Positions 9,087-17,164 of a stretch of DNA of 64,000 bases are shown one piece after another (the stretch's first letter is position 1; every line of letters starts with the position of its first letter). This DNA is from Sphingobacteriales bacterium UTBCD1 (GTDB lineage: Bacteria; Bacteroidota; Bacteroidia; Chitinophagales; Chitinophagaceae). The translations under genes were made by a program, and so were the position numbers. The notes below the pieces were generated by a model that was not told the origin of the DNA, made no database searches, and saw only the letters and a list, made by a program, of their open reading frames with translations. Location of the stretch: assembly GCA_002066995.1 (NCBI GenBank), contig MWTC01000044.1:1-64000 (forward strand), in the 5' to 3' direction.

Positions 9087-9578
9087 ATGCCATCATTTGA
9101 TATAACCAGCAAAGTGGATGCTCAGGCATTGGATAATGCCGTAAACGTTACCGCCCGTGAACTTTCCAACCGTTTCGATTTTAAATGTTCCCATCTTGTC
9201 ATTGTGCTAGATAAAAAGGAATTCAAAATAAATATTGAAACAGAAGATGAAATGAAAATGAGGCAGCTATGTGATGTATTGATGAGCCGGGCTATGAAGC
9301 AGGGAATAGATCCAGCAGCATTTGATTTTTCAAAAGATGCCTACCAAAGCGGCAAGGTCATGAAAAAAGAAGTGCCAGTTAAGAACGGGCTAGTCCAGGA
9401 GGATGCCAAAAAAGTGACCAAATTGATCAAAGATTCTGGATTGAAGGTACAAGCCCAGATCATGGATGACCTTGTGAGAGTGACCGGGAAAAAAATTGAT
9501 GACCTGCAATCAGTCATTCAGCTTTGCAAAACCTCTAATCTGGGATTGCCCATGCAATATGTGAATATGAGAAGCTGA
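9087..9578 (+). CDS. yajQ: YajQ family cyclic-di-GMP-/nucleotide-binding protein
   Basis: 163 residues beginning MPSFDITSKVD, the standard family start; the frame is open 60 bases further upstream, but those codons are not conserved and overlap the terminator and promoter. YajQ/DUF520 proteins have two tandem RNP-like ferredoxin folds; some bind c-di-GMP and act as transcriptional co-regulators, others bind nucleotides or RNA. Conserved family segments seen here are NRFDFK, the KVMKKEV region and RVTGKKIDDLQ near the C-terminus. Actual ligand here is unknown. Confidence 0.93.
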   Translation: MPSFDITSKVDAQALDNAVNVTARELSNRFDFKCSHLVIVLDKKEFKINIETEDEMKMRQLCDVLMSRAMKQGIDPAAFDFSKDAYQSGKVMKKEVPVKNGLVQEDAKKVTKLIKDSGLKVQAQIMDDLVRVTGKKIDDLQSVIQLCKTSNLGLPMQYVNMRS

Positions 9579-9624
9579 TCGTATTAACAACCCCGTTTGT
9601 ACAGAATTTTTTTGTGAATAAAAC

Positions 9625-9680
9625 GGTTGAAAAGCCGTGAACAACAGGTGGAAAAGAACAGGTTGAAAAATTTGGAAAAG
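9625..9680. repeat. Cluster of short direct repeats (GGTKGAAAA type)
   Basis: GGTTGAAAAG (9625), GGTGGAAAAG (9647), GGTTGAAAAA (9661) and TTTGGAAAAG (9671) recur within 56 bases. The middle two are part of a 14-bp tandem unit starting AACAGGT (9643-9656 and 9657-9670) with two mismatches. Function unknown. Confidence 0.55.
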
Positions 9681-9898
9681 GGTAATTGGTAATCTTATCT
9701 TCGGTTTACAACTGCACAAATTTTGGCAACAAAATGAAATGCAAAAAGGATAGCAGAAGTCCTTAAAAAGACAGAAGCTACTCCGGGAAGCATCAGGTAA
9801 GTAAATATAGTAGCGAAAGCTATTGTAAATATGAAGCCCGATGCTTCTTCATTTTAGGGCTGTGTATCAGGTACTTCATTATTGTTTCAGCATAATTA

Positions 9899-9925
9899 AC
9901 CGGGTTCTGCCCGGTATTCTTTTCA
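9899..9925 (+). terminator. Terminator-like hairpin upstream of rpmE2
   Basis: ACCGGG (9899-9904) pairs with CCCGGT (9910-9915) around a 5-base loop; ATTCTTTTC follows. It may end an untranslated RNA or insulate rpmE2. Confidence 0.45.
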
Positions 9926-9932
9926 AGTAATA

Positions 9933-9964
9933 TTTGGATAAAATCGTTATCAGGCCTACCTTTG
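9933..9964 (+). promoter_or_regulatory. Canonical promoter of rpmE2
   Basis: TTTG (9933-9936), 20-base spacer, TACCTTTG (9957-9964): a full match to the Bacteroidota vegetative promoter. The ATG follows 21 bases after the box. Confidence 0.78.
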
Positions 9965-9985
9965 CCGACTTCAAATCAAAGAATT

Positions 9986-10237
9986 ATGAAAAAGGGCATT
10001 CATCCTGAGAGTTATCGGCTCGTTGTTTTTAAAGACATGAGCAACGGATATACTTTTTTGAGCAGGTCAACTGCAGCATCAAAAGAAACAGTAAAATGGG
10101 AAGACGGGAAAGAATACCCGTTGGTTAAACTGGAAATATCCAATACTTCGCACCCATTCTTTACCGGGAAAAACATGTTGGTGGATACGGCAGGGCGCAT
10201 TGATAAGTTTAAAAAGAAATATGAAAAAAAGAAATAA
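9986..10237 (+). CDS. rpmE2: 50S ribosomal protein L31, type B
   Basis: 83 residues from [22 protein letters not shown] to a Lys-rich end. It lacks the CxxC zinc ribbon of the ordinary (C+) L31, so it is the zinc-independent type B paralogue that can replace the zinc form in the ribosome during zinc shortage. In many Bacteroidota it is the main L31. The ATG at 9986 is chosen over an upstream in-frame ATG (9962), which lies inside the promoter box. Single-gene unit with a terminator after it. Confidence 0.95.
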   Translation: MKKGIHPESYRLVVFKDMSNGYTFLSRSTAASKETVKWEDGKEYPLVKLEISNTSHPFFTGKNMLVDTAGRIDKFKKKYEKKK

Positions 10238-10290
10238 TTCCTTAGTTTTATAATAGAAGATTTTTTTTGTTTTTCATGGCTATACTTTAG

Positions 10291-10316
10291 ACCTCCTGAC
10301 TTTTCGGGAGGTTTTC
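10291..10316 (+). terminator. Terminator of rpmE2
   Basis: ACCTCC (10291-10296) pairs with GGAGGT (10307-10312) around a 10-base loop, with four T residues after it. It lies about 55 bases after the stop codon. Confidence 0.65.
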
Positions 10317-10768
10317 TTATGTTTATAAGAAAATCATTTTATGTGGCATAAGATTTCTTTCTAAAATAATTTTCATCCTGAATAACGGGAGGCTCATAAC
10401 AATACGGGAAACCAGGTTCTTCACTTCATAATCGTAGTTTCTTTTATATTTTTTTTCCCGGCTTTTTTCTCATGAATTGCTGATTTGCAGTCATGTCTAT
10501 CCTGCGGGAAATTTTATTATGGGCTTAAGGTATCATTATGTACAAGGCTATAAAAATTCCGGGAGCGGCGCCCCGGTTCTCTGTGGTCTATGTATGGCAT
10601 GCTTTTCTTTGATACCTTCAGGATCCGTATTCATTAAAGAATGATCAAGCGCTTCAGGGATAAATCTTTTTATAAGTTCCTGCTTGCCTGATCAGGAATA
10701 ATTGTCCGGCTTCAGTTAGTTGTCACAGTTCCTTTTGTTCTTCTCAGGTTAATTGGAATAGTTTTAGA

Positions 10769-10776
10769 TAACTTTG
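10769..10776 (+). promoter_or_regulatory. -7 box of the phosphatase gene
   Basis: TAACTTTG, an exact TAnnTTTG match 68 bases upstream of the ATG at 10845. No well-spaced TTG was found. Confidence 0.45.
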
Positions 10777-10844
10777 GCTATATCACAGAGCGGAAACCTG
10801 TCAGGGGTTCTTGCTACCGTATAAAAAATTAACGTTGCAGAGTC

Positions 10845-11969
10845 ATGAAAAAACCGGTTATTTTACTTATCCCCTTTTTTATAAGCAGTTTTATAATTAC
10901 CAGAGAAGGAAATCAATCTTTTTTAAAAGCCGGCATAGATTCAGTTTATCAGGTTGATGGGCCTTATATTTTGTATCAGAAAGATTCCATCCTGGTTACA
11001 TACCTGTACCAGGATGGTGAGAAGATTTATCCGGCAACGGAAAGATATTTGCTTACTGAAAAAGAGAAGATCAAACTCCATGTTAATACGGATGAAAGCG
11101 GAAAAACCTTCCCGGTTTATTTAAAACCAAAACTATCAGAAGAGAAATCTGAATATAAAAGAGTTTCCCGTTTGTTTATCTTATCCGATCTTGAAGGAAA
11201 TTTTACAGCTTTCCGGAAATTGTTGCAGGCAGGCGGAGTGATGAATGAAAACTACGACTGGACATTTGGAAAAGGAGCATTGGTGTTAATTGGTGATTTT
11301 TTTGACCGGGGATCTCAGGTCACAGAACTGCTCTGGCTGATTTATTCGCTGGAAGATAAGGCAAGTGCTGCCGGGGGTAATGTACATTTCATCCTGGGCA
11401 ATCATGAGATCATGAATATGAGTAATGATCTGCGGTACCTGAATGAAAAATATTTGCAAACCACGAAGACATTCAATGTGCCGTATGTATCACTTGTCGG
11501 GGAAAACTCCGAAATCGGCAGATGGCTTCGTACAAAGAATGTGATCGAAAGGGTGGGAGATATATTGTTTGTTCACGGAGGCATTTCGTCAGAAATGAAT
11601 AATGTTAACCTGACTCTTGAAAAATTCAACGAACTGGCGAGACCATTTTATGCGGACACGACTTATCATTATCCTTATGTAGAAACAGATCTGTTATTTA
11701 GCGAAAATGGCCCTTTTTGGTATCGGGGATATTATATGGGAAAACAGATGGCAACTGATGAACAAGTGGACAGCACCCTGGATAAATTCTACGTAAAGCA
11801 TATAATAACCGGCCACAGCATTGTTGCGGATACGATAAGCGTATTGCGAAGAGGAAGGCTTTTCGATACGGATGTTCATCATGCAGGTGGAAAGTCGGAA
11901 GCGCTGCTGGTAGAGAATAAAAAATTTTACAGGGTAAATCAAAACGGCGAGAAGAAACTTATTTATTGA
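10845..11969 (+). CDS. Secreted calcineurin-like metallophosphatase
   Basis: 374 residues with an N-terminal hydrophobic segment (residues 4-18) that looks like a signal peptide. Metal-binding motifs are in the usual PPP order: SDLEGNF near residue 115, GDFFDRG near 153, GNHEIMN near 185, VHGG near 243 and TGHS near 322. This resembles the Shewanella-like phosphatase group. The first motif carries Glu where PPP enzymes have His (D-x-H). It probably hydrolyses phosphoesters in the periplasm; the substrate is unknown. It converges with the CAP gene, 6 bases between stop codons. Confidence 0.85.
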   Translation: MKKPVILLIPFFISSFIITREGNQSFLKAGIDSVYQVDGPYILYQKDSILVTYLYQDGEKIYPATERYLLTEKEKIKLHVNTDESGKTFPVYLKPKLSEEKSEYKRVSRLFILSDLEGNFTAFRKLLQAGGVMNENYDWTFGKGALVLIGDFFDRGSQVTELLWLIYSLEDKASAAGGNVHFILGNHEIMNMSNDLRYLNEKYLQTTKTFNVPYVSLVGENSEIGRWLRTKNVIERVGDILFVHGGISSEMNNVNLTLEKFNELARPFYADTTYHYPYVETDLLFSENGPFWYRGYYMGKQMATDEQVDSTLDKFYVKHIITGHSIVADTISVLRRGRLFDTDVHHAGGKSEALLVENKKFYRVNQNGEKKLIY

Positions 11970-11975
11970 GATCAT

Positions 11976-12698
11976 TTAATTCTTTTCTCCGAAATCCTGT
12001 ATCCAGCGATACATGCCGTCATGAAGTCCATCAGTAAAACAGGCTATATGCGTCCAAATCGGGCTCAATAAATTCTGCCGGTGCCCGTAACCGGGAATCC
12101 CGTCATCTACCAGTAATTGGATCACAACTTCTCTCGGTGTAGGTTTTGGATAAGTTCCCGCAATATTTTCCCCGGTCGCCATGATGGAGGGAACAAATTT
12201 TTTAATCCTGTCACTTGGTTCGGAGCCGTCACTTCCGGTATGCAGCAACGTCCACTGATGAGCTTCCTGGTCCAGTGCATGTTGCCGGGCGGCTTTATAA
12301 ATGCCGGGATCAGGTTTCAGTACCCGGAGTGGTTTGGTTTTTTTCAGTTCATCTACCAGGGTTCTTAAAGCATTCAGCTTTTCTTCATTTGAATAATACC
12401 AATTAGTATCAATGGAAACAATCTGATCATTACCTCTCTTTTCAGTCCTGTATGAGAGGCTGTATTCCCGGCTTCCTTTACCAAAGTTCTTTTCAATATT
12501 TTCCTGCTCTTTTAACAGGGGCTCTATATAAACCAGGTAAGAAGCCGGGTTGCTTCTCAGCCGGTTGATCTCATCAATCATTTCTCTTTCTTCAGGTTTC
12601 ATATAAGTGCTGTTTCCTGCGGTATGGGTTAAGCCGGTCAATTGCACATTTGACTGGAAAAGAAAAAGTACCGAAAAAAGGATGAATAAAGCTTTCAT
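11976..12698 (-). CDS. CAP/SCP domain secreted protein
   Basis: 240 residues from the preferred ATG at 12698 (MKALFILFSVLFLFQS gives a clean signal peptide; the reading frame is open to an ATG at 12722). The C-terminal half has CAP-superfamily motifs: AARQHALDQ near residue 137, the GENIAG segment near 178 and GHRQNLLSPIWTHIAC near 208. CAP proteins (YkwD-like) are extracellular or periplasmic, with no single known enzymatic role. An N-terminal part around EMIDEINRLRSNPASYL is also typical. Confidence 0.85.
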   Translation of the reverse strand: MKALFILFSVLFLFQSNVQLTGLTHTAGNSTYMKPEEREMIDEINRLRSNPASYLVYIEPLLKEQENIEKNFGKGSREYSLSYRTEKRGNDQIVSIDTNWYYSNEEKLNALRTLVDELKKTKPLRVLKPDPGIYKAARQHALDQEAHQWTLLHTGSDGSEPSDRIKKFVPSIMATGENIAGTYPKPTPREVVIQLLVDDGIPGYGHRQNLLSPIWTHIACFTDGLHDGMYRWIQDFGEKN

Positions 12699-12931
12699 GA
12701 AATGTTCCTGAACGTAATTCATTAACGTTATTATCCGGAAAATGTTATCCGGTAGTTAAATCGGAGAATTACTATAATATGGCGGGTGCTTGTACGTTTT
12801 AAAAATGTTCTTAAATGTGTTTCTTTGTTTCACAGATTTATTTATTAAAAAAAATCCATCATCCTTTAAACTTAATTGCCGGGGCACAGTCAATTCCCCT
12901 GACAATTTCCAAAAATCAAAAACAAAAATTT

Positions 12932-13867
12932 ATGAAAACTAAACTTCCCGTATTAGCTGTACTCGCTTTGTGCACAGCTTTGATTTTTAATGCTTGTAAA
13001 AAAGATTCTTCATCTTCTTCATTACCGAATGAGACCACACAGGTATCAACAGAAGCAGATGATCAGACCACTGTATCTAATGAAGTGGACAATGCTGCAA
13101 ATGATGTGAACCTGATGGTAGAAGCCAGCGCTTCTTTTTCCGGAAAAGGTTATGAGATCCAATCCCTCATTTGCGACGCTACAGTAGCAGCCGATACGAG
13201 CAGCGGCACCTGGAAACTTACCTTCACTTTTAATGGCAGCAATTGTCTTGGCAATCGTACCCGTAACGGTGTTATTGTCGTTTCAACCCCTGCACATACT
13301 CATTGGAAAAATGCCGGAGCGGCTATTACAGTAGCGTTTCAGGATTATAAAGTTACCCGCACAAGTGATAATAAGAGTGTTACGTTGAATGGTTCAATTG
13401 TATTTACTAATCAGTCAGGCGGCTTATTGCTGAACCTTCCAACTTTGGGAACCATCACTCACAGCATCACCAGCAGCGGTATGACCATTACATTTAATGA
13501 CGGAAGCCAGCGTACCTGGCAAATAGCTAAACAAAGAGTATTCACATACAGTAATGGATATGTAATCACTGAAACAGGAACTCATACAGATGGTAATACT
13601 ACAGGAATTGCTATCTGGGGAACCAACCGTTATGGAAAATCATTCACCTGGCAGATTACCCAACCCCTTGTTGTTCGCCAGGATTGCAATTTCAGAGTTG
13701 TGAGTGGCCAGGTTGTAAACACAAGACCTGCAGTTACCGCTACTGCAACTTTTGGGTTGGATTCAGCCGGCAATCAGACAACATGCCCGGGTACAGGAAC
13801 TTACTATATGAAGATTGTTTGGGTTGATGCAAGTAACGTTACCCGCACCGTTATCCTGCCTTACTGA
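12932..13867 (+). CDS. Lipoprotein of unknown function, Thr/Ser-rich
   Basis: 311 residues starting MKTKLPVLAVLALCTALIFNAC: the lipobox FNAC with lysines after the cysteine indicates a membrane lipoprotein. The frame is open to an ATG at 12815, but that extension has no signal character. After a low-complexity Ser/Thr/Asp linker (residues 23-60), the remainder is rich in beta-strand-like Thr/Gly segments. No domain recognised. Two pairs of cysteines in the mature part could form disulfides. Ends in a strong terminator, so it is a single-gene unit. Confidence 0.8.
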   Translation: MKTKLPVLAVLALCTALIFNACKKDSSSSSLPNETTQVSTEADDQTTVSNEVDNAANDVNLMVEASASFSGKGYEIQSLICDATVAADTSSGTWKLTFTFNGSNCLGNRTRNGVIVVSTPAHTHWKNAGAAITVAFQDYKVTRTSDNKSVTLNGSIVFTNQSGGLLLNLPTLGTITHSITSSGMTITFNDGSQRTWQIAKQRVFTYSNGYVITETGTHTDGNTTGIAIWGTNRYGKSFTWQITQPLVVRQDCNFRVVSGQVVNTRPAVTATATFGLDSAGNQTTCPGTGTYYMKIVWVDASNVTRTVILPY

Positions 13868-13895
13868 TCTTAAAAAGATATAAAGCATATTTTTG

Positions 13896-13926
13896 ACCAT
13901 CCTGTTCATTCAGGATGGTTTTTTTA
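13896..13926 (+). terminator. Strong terminator before hutI
   Basis: A 9-bp perfect stem, ACCATCCTG (13896-13904) with CAGGATGGT (13911-13919), a 6-base loop and a run of eight T residues. Confidence 0.88.
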
Positions 13927-13933
13927 TTATTCC

Positions 13934-13941
13934 TATCTTTC
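13934..13941 (+). promoter_or_regulatory. Probable -7 box of hutI, start-codon proximal
   Basis: TATCTTTC differs from TAnnTTTG at the last base only and lies 4 bases before the ATG at 13946. If used, transcription would start at about the first base of the start codon. Confidence 0.45.
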
Positions 13942-13945
13942 AGGC

Positions 13946-15187
13946 ATGGCAGCTACATTGATCACAAATATTAAAGGACTTGCCGGTGTTAAAAACAAGA
14001 ACAAATTGCTCAGGGGGAAGGAACTGGCTGATCTGAATATCATCCCTGAAGCCTTTCTGTTAGTGGAGGATAAAGAAATCGTATCATTCGGGAAAATGGA
14101 AGATGTGGGGACTTCTACAGCTAATGTTCAGCAAAAAGTTAATGCTTCGGGCCGGTTTGTTCTTCCATGCTGGTGCGATTCACACACTCATCTCGTCTTT
14201 GCTGCCAGCCGTGAAGAAGAATTCATTGATAAAATAAAAGGGAAGAGCTATGCTGAGATTGCAGCAAAGGGAGGAGGAATTTTAAATTCTGCAGCAAAAT
14301 TAAATGCAGCCACTGAAGATGAGTTATTTCATTCCGCATGGGAACGTTTGGAAGAAGTGAGCCGGCTGGGTACAGGTGCGATTGAAATAAAAAGCGGTTA
14401 CGGCCTGTCCGTAGCAGGTGAATTAAAGATGTTGCGTGTGATAAAAAGGCTCAAAGAAAAATCCGGGCTTTTTATCAGGTCAACCTTTCTCGGTGCGCAT
14501 GCTTTCCCGTTAGAATTTAAAGATGATCACCGGGGATATATTGATTGTATTATTCATGAAATGTTGCCCGTCATTGCGAAAGAAAAGCTCGCGGATTATA
14601 TTGATGTGTTTTGCGAAAAAGGATTCTTTTCCCCGGAAGAAATGGAGATCATTGCGAAAGCAGGGATGCAGTACGGATTAAAACCCAGGCTTCATGTAAA
14701 TCAATTGAATTCCATTGGCGGAATTGAAACAGGAATAAAGCTGGGTGCCATCTCCCTGGATCATCTTGAAACAATGAGTGAAAAAGATATTCGGATGATC
14801 ACCGAATCGCATACTATCGGAACATTATTACCGTCTGCAGCTTTCTTTCTGCGGATGGCTTATCCGCCTGCACGGAAATTAATTGATCATAACGGAGCAA
14901 TTGCACTTGCCAGCGATTATAATCCCGGCTCATCACCAAGCGGTAATATGAACCTTGTAGTTGCCATGAGCTGCATTCAGATGAAAATGCTGCCTGAAGA
15001 AGCTATCAATGCCTCAACGATTAACGGAGCTTGTGCTATGGAATTGGAAAATGAAACAGGAAGTATTATGGCGGGGAAGCGGGCGAATATTTTTGTAACC
15101 AAACCCATTCCATCACTTGCTTATTTGCCGTACTCTTTTGGCTCGGATCTTATTGAAAAAGTGATGATCAATGGGGAATGGTTATAA
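13946..15187 (+). CDS. hutI: Imidazolonepropionase
   Basis: 413 residues of the amidohydrolase fold. It hydrolyses imidazolone-5-propionate to N-formimino-L-glutamate, the third step of histidine degradation. Metal-binding SHTHLVFA is near residue 78, followed by the substrate-contact segment IEIKSGYGL near 149, HVNQLNSIGG near 252 and DYNPGSSPSGN near 326. The product is the substrate of the FtcD enzyme encoded at 19671. hutH and hutU are not in the window. Confidence 0.95.
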   Translation: MAATLITNIKGLAGVKNKNKLLRGKELADLNIIPEAFLLVEDKEIVSFGKMEDVGTSTANVQQKVNASGRFVLPCWCDSHTHLVFAASREEEFIDKIKGKSYAEIAAKGGGILNSAAKLNAATEDELFHSAWERLEEVSRLGTGAIEIKSGYGLSVAGELKMLRVIKRLKEKSGLFIRSTFLGAHAFPLEFKDDHRGYIDCIIHEMLPVIAKEKLADYIDVFCEKGFFSPEEMEIIAKAGMQYGLKPRLHVNQLNSIGGIETGIKLGAISLDHLETMSEKDIRMITESHTIGTLLPSAAFFLRMAYPPARKLIDHNGAIALASDYNPGSSPSGNMNLVVAMSCIQMKMLPEEAINASTINGACAMELENETGSIMAGKRANIFVTKPIPSLAYLPYSFGSDLIEKVMINGEWL

Positions 15188-15210
15188 AGTTTTTCTGCTA
15201 ATTTTAGTAG

Positions 15211-16440
15211 ATGGGTCAATTAAATTCAGAACAGATACTGATAGCGCTGTGCAGTCTTGTGGTCTTGTCCTACGTGTTTTCGATCATCGGCCGGTATTTC
15301 AGGGTACCCTCGGTTTTATTACTTTTATTTGCCGGCATATTGTTCCGTATCATAGCCGATCATTATAGTGTACAGTTGAATTTTTCTGCAAAGCTGGTGG
15401 AGACACTTGGAGAAGTGGGGATCATCATGATTGTACTTGAGGCAGGGCTTGATCTCAGACTGGGGAAAGAAAAAATCAAACTAATCCGCAATTCCTTTTT
15501 GTCTGCCCTTGTGATCATGGCGCTGTCAACTGCATCTGTTGCCGGTATTCTATTTTATTGGCTGCAGGAACCCATTCATCAATGCCTGGTATATGCGATC
15601 CCGCTTTCCGTAATGAGCAGTTCGATTGTACTTCCCAGCCTGCATCCCCTGACGGAGCAGAAAAAAGAATTTTTAGTGTATGAAGCGTCCTTCTCTGATA
15701 TATTGGGAATTCTTGCTTTCAACTATTTCACTGCTGAGAATTCAATGACATGGAGCTCTGCTGCAACTCTTGGTTTCAGTATTGTAATTTCAGTGATTTT
15801 ATCTGTTATATTATCTTTTATATTATTCCTTATCCTCGCAAAAACAAAACTGGACATTAAGTTCTTTCTCATTTTTGCCTTGTTGGTACTGATTTACTCC
15901 GGCGGCAGGATGTTGCAACTTCCTTCATTGCTGATCATACTTGTATTCGGATTATTGATCAATAACTGGGATAAAGCGCCTTCAGTAAAATTGCAGCGCT
16001 TCTTCCCGATCACCGAAGTGGATAAGATCAGGCATTTGCTGCATTCCATAACGGCAGAATCATCATTTCTTATCCGCACATTTTTCTTTGTTCTCTTCGG
16101 TTTTTCTATATCTTTAAAATTTCTTGGTGATCAGGAAATAATTATGGTAGGCAGTTTCCTAGTTGCAACTCTATTTGTTGTGCGCCTTTTATACCTGCGT
16201 TTTTTTCTGCATACAAATGTTTTCCCCGAATCCTATTTTATCCCGAGAGGATTGGTCACCATTGTGCTGTTTTATAAAATTCCGGAAAGCCTGAAACTCG
16301 GTTCATTCAACGACGGACTACTTTTTTTTATCATTGTTGTTACCGGCATCATCATGACATTGGCAATGATCTTTTATAAAAAGAAGCCGCAACAAATTGT
16401 GGAAGAAGAACAATTTGCTGAACGCAACCAGGAACCCTGA
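15211..16440 (+). CDS. Cation:proton antiporter (CPA family)
   Basis: 409 residues, about 11-12 hydrophobic segments, with no C-terminal RCK/TrkA-N domain. The pattern of the first helices (GRYFRVPSVLLLLFAGILF, then LGEVGIIMIVLEAGLDL) is that of the Na+/H+ exchanger domain PF00999. A likely ion-site acidic residue is in EASFSDILGI near residue 157. It begins 23 bases after hutI on the same strand and may be co-transcribed, though a near-box TAATTTTA lies just before it. Transported ion (Na+ or K+) cannot be told. Confidence 0.85.
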   Translation: MGQLNSEQILIALCSLVVLSYVFSIIGRYFRVPSVLLLLFAGILFRIIADHYSVQLNFSAKLVETLGEVGIIMIVLEAGLDLRLGKEKIKLIRNSFLSALVIMALSTASVAGILFYWLQEPIHQCLVYAIPLSVMSSSIVLPSLHPLTEQKKEFLVYEASFSDILGILAFNYFTAENSMTWSSAATLGFSIVISVILSVILSFILFLILAKTKLDIKFFLIFALLVLIYSGGRMLQLPSLLIILVFGLLINNWDKAPSVKLQRFFPITEVDKIRHLLHSITAESSFLIRTFFFVLFGFSISLKFLGDQEIIMVGSFLVATLFVVRLLYLRFFLHTNVFPESYFIPRGLVTIVLFYKIPESLKLGSFNDGLLFFIIVVTGIIMTLAMIFYKKKPQQIVEEEQFAERNQEP

Positions 16441-16451
16441 TATTTTATAAT

Positions 16452-16958
16452 TTACTTTTTGTCGTACACGGATTTTGTGGTCATATCACCGAAATCGGAA
16501 GATGAATTATTTTCCACAACCAGTGTTTTGCCGTCATTGGCCAGGCTCCATTTCTCCGTCCCTTGTATTACCATCTGCTGCCCGTTGAAATCAAGATTTA
16601 GTGTATAAGTGATCGAGAAAGATTGGCCGTCATCAGTCCATTTCATTTTGGATTTCTTGGATGACTCGCCAATCAATTTTGTAGCAGTTTCTTTTCCGTC
16701 AAATGTGAGTGTCTCGCTGGTTGTATTTTCATCGCCCTGAAAAGAGGGCGCTGTCCTGGCAATGATAATGGCATCGTTGGACTGGTCAGTTTTTATTGAG
16801 GTTGTGGCAAAGTTGGCAAACTGGCCCAAATCACTTTTATCGGGGTTTAATTTCCATTCGCCCGAAAAATTTACCCGGTCGGGTAATGAAGTGAATGAAA
16901 GCAGGAAAGCAGGAGCCAAGACAAGGATAAGCAGTTGCGTCAGTAATGATTTTTTCAT
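16452..16958 (-). CDS. Secreted lipocalin-like protein, function unknown
   Basis: 168 residues from ATG 16958 (MKKSLLTQLLILVLAPAFLLSF, a good signal peptide); an upstream in-frame start at 17012 would bury this peptide. The mature protein opens with FSGEWKLNPDKSD and alternates short polar beta-strands, a pattern common to small Bacteroidota lipocalin-like proteins. No specific family recognised. It converges with the antiporter (11 bases between stops). Confidence 0.75.
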   Translation of the reverse strand: MKKSLLTQLLILVLAPAFLLSFTSLPDRVNFSGEWKLNPDKSDLGQFANFATTSIKTDQSNDAIIIARTAPSFQGDENTTSETLTFDGKETATKLIGESSKKSKMKWTDDGQSFSITYTLNLDFNGQQMVIQGTEKWSLANDGKTLVVENNSSSDFGDMTTKSVYDKK

Positions 16959-17078
16959 AAAAAAATATTTAGGTGCTAAATTTAGGAAGAAGATTTTAAA
17001 CATAATGACCATTCATAATAATTTTATGAAGGAAAATTAATGTTGGGCCCGAATATTTTCAAAGATCATAATTTGGTT

Positions 17079-17086
17079 TATGTTTG
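17079..17086 (+). promoter_or_regulatory. -7 box upstream of the DUF6786-like lipoprotein gene
   Basis: TATGTTTG, exact TAnnTTTG match, 78 bases upstream of the ATG at 17165. No TTG at the proper distance. Confidence 0.4.
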
Positions 17087-17164
17087 GAGACAATTGAATG
17101 CATTTTTGGTATATTCGGCTTCAGTTCTGCACTTTTAATTCATCTAAAAAAATAAATTCCGGTT

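Larger units (their letters stand above)
9579..9985. other. Gene-free 407-bp region before rpmE2
   Basis: No convincing reading frame. It contains a short cluster of related direct repeats at 9625-9680 and a hairpin at 9899-9915 (ACCGGG/CCCGGT, T-rich after it) that looks like a terminator although no protein gene precedes it closely. A small RNA ending at that hairpin is possible but unsupported. Confidence 0.5.
10238..10844. other. Gene-free 607-bp region
   Basis: After the rpmE2 terminator there is no credible gene up to 10845. A short minus-strand frame (about 10548-10691, 40-odd codons) reads vaguely protein-like but has no support. The GC-rich palindromic patch near 10560-10575 does not form a convincing hairpin with a T run. 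The only recognisable signal is the -7 box at 10769. Confidence 0.55.

Noticed and set aside
10548-10691. A minus-strand frame of about 44 codons that reads somewhat protein-like in the gap after rpmE2
   Set aside because: No start context, promoter or family match; neighbouring frames contain stops. It could be a relic, but the evidence is too thin to annotate.
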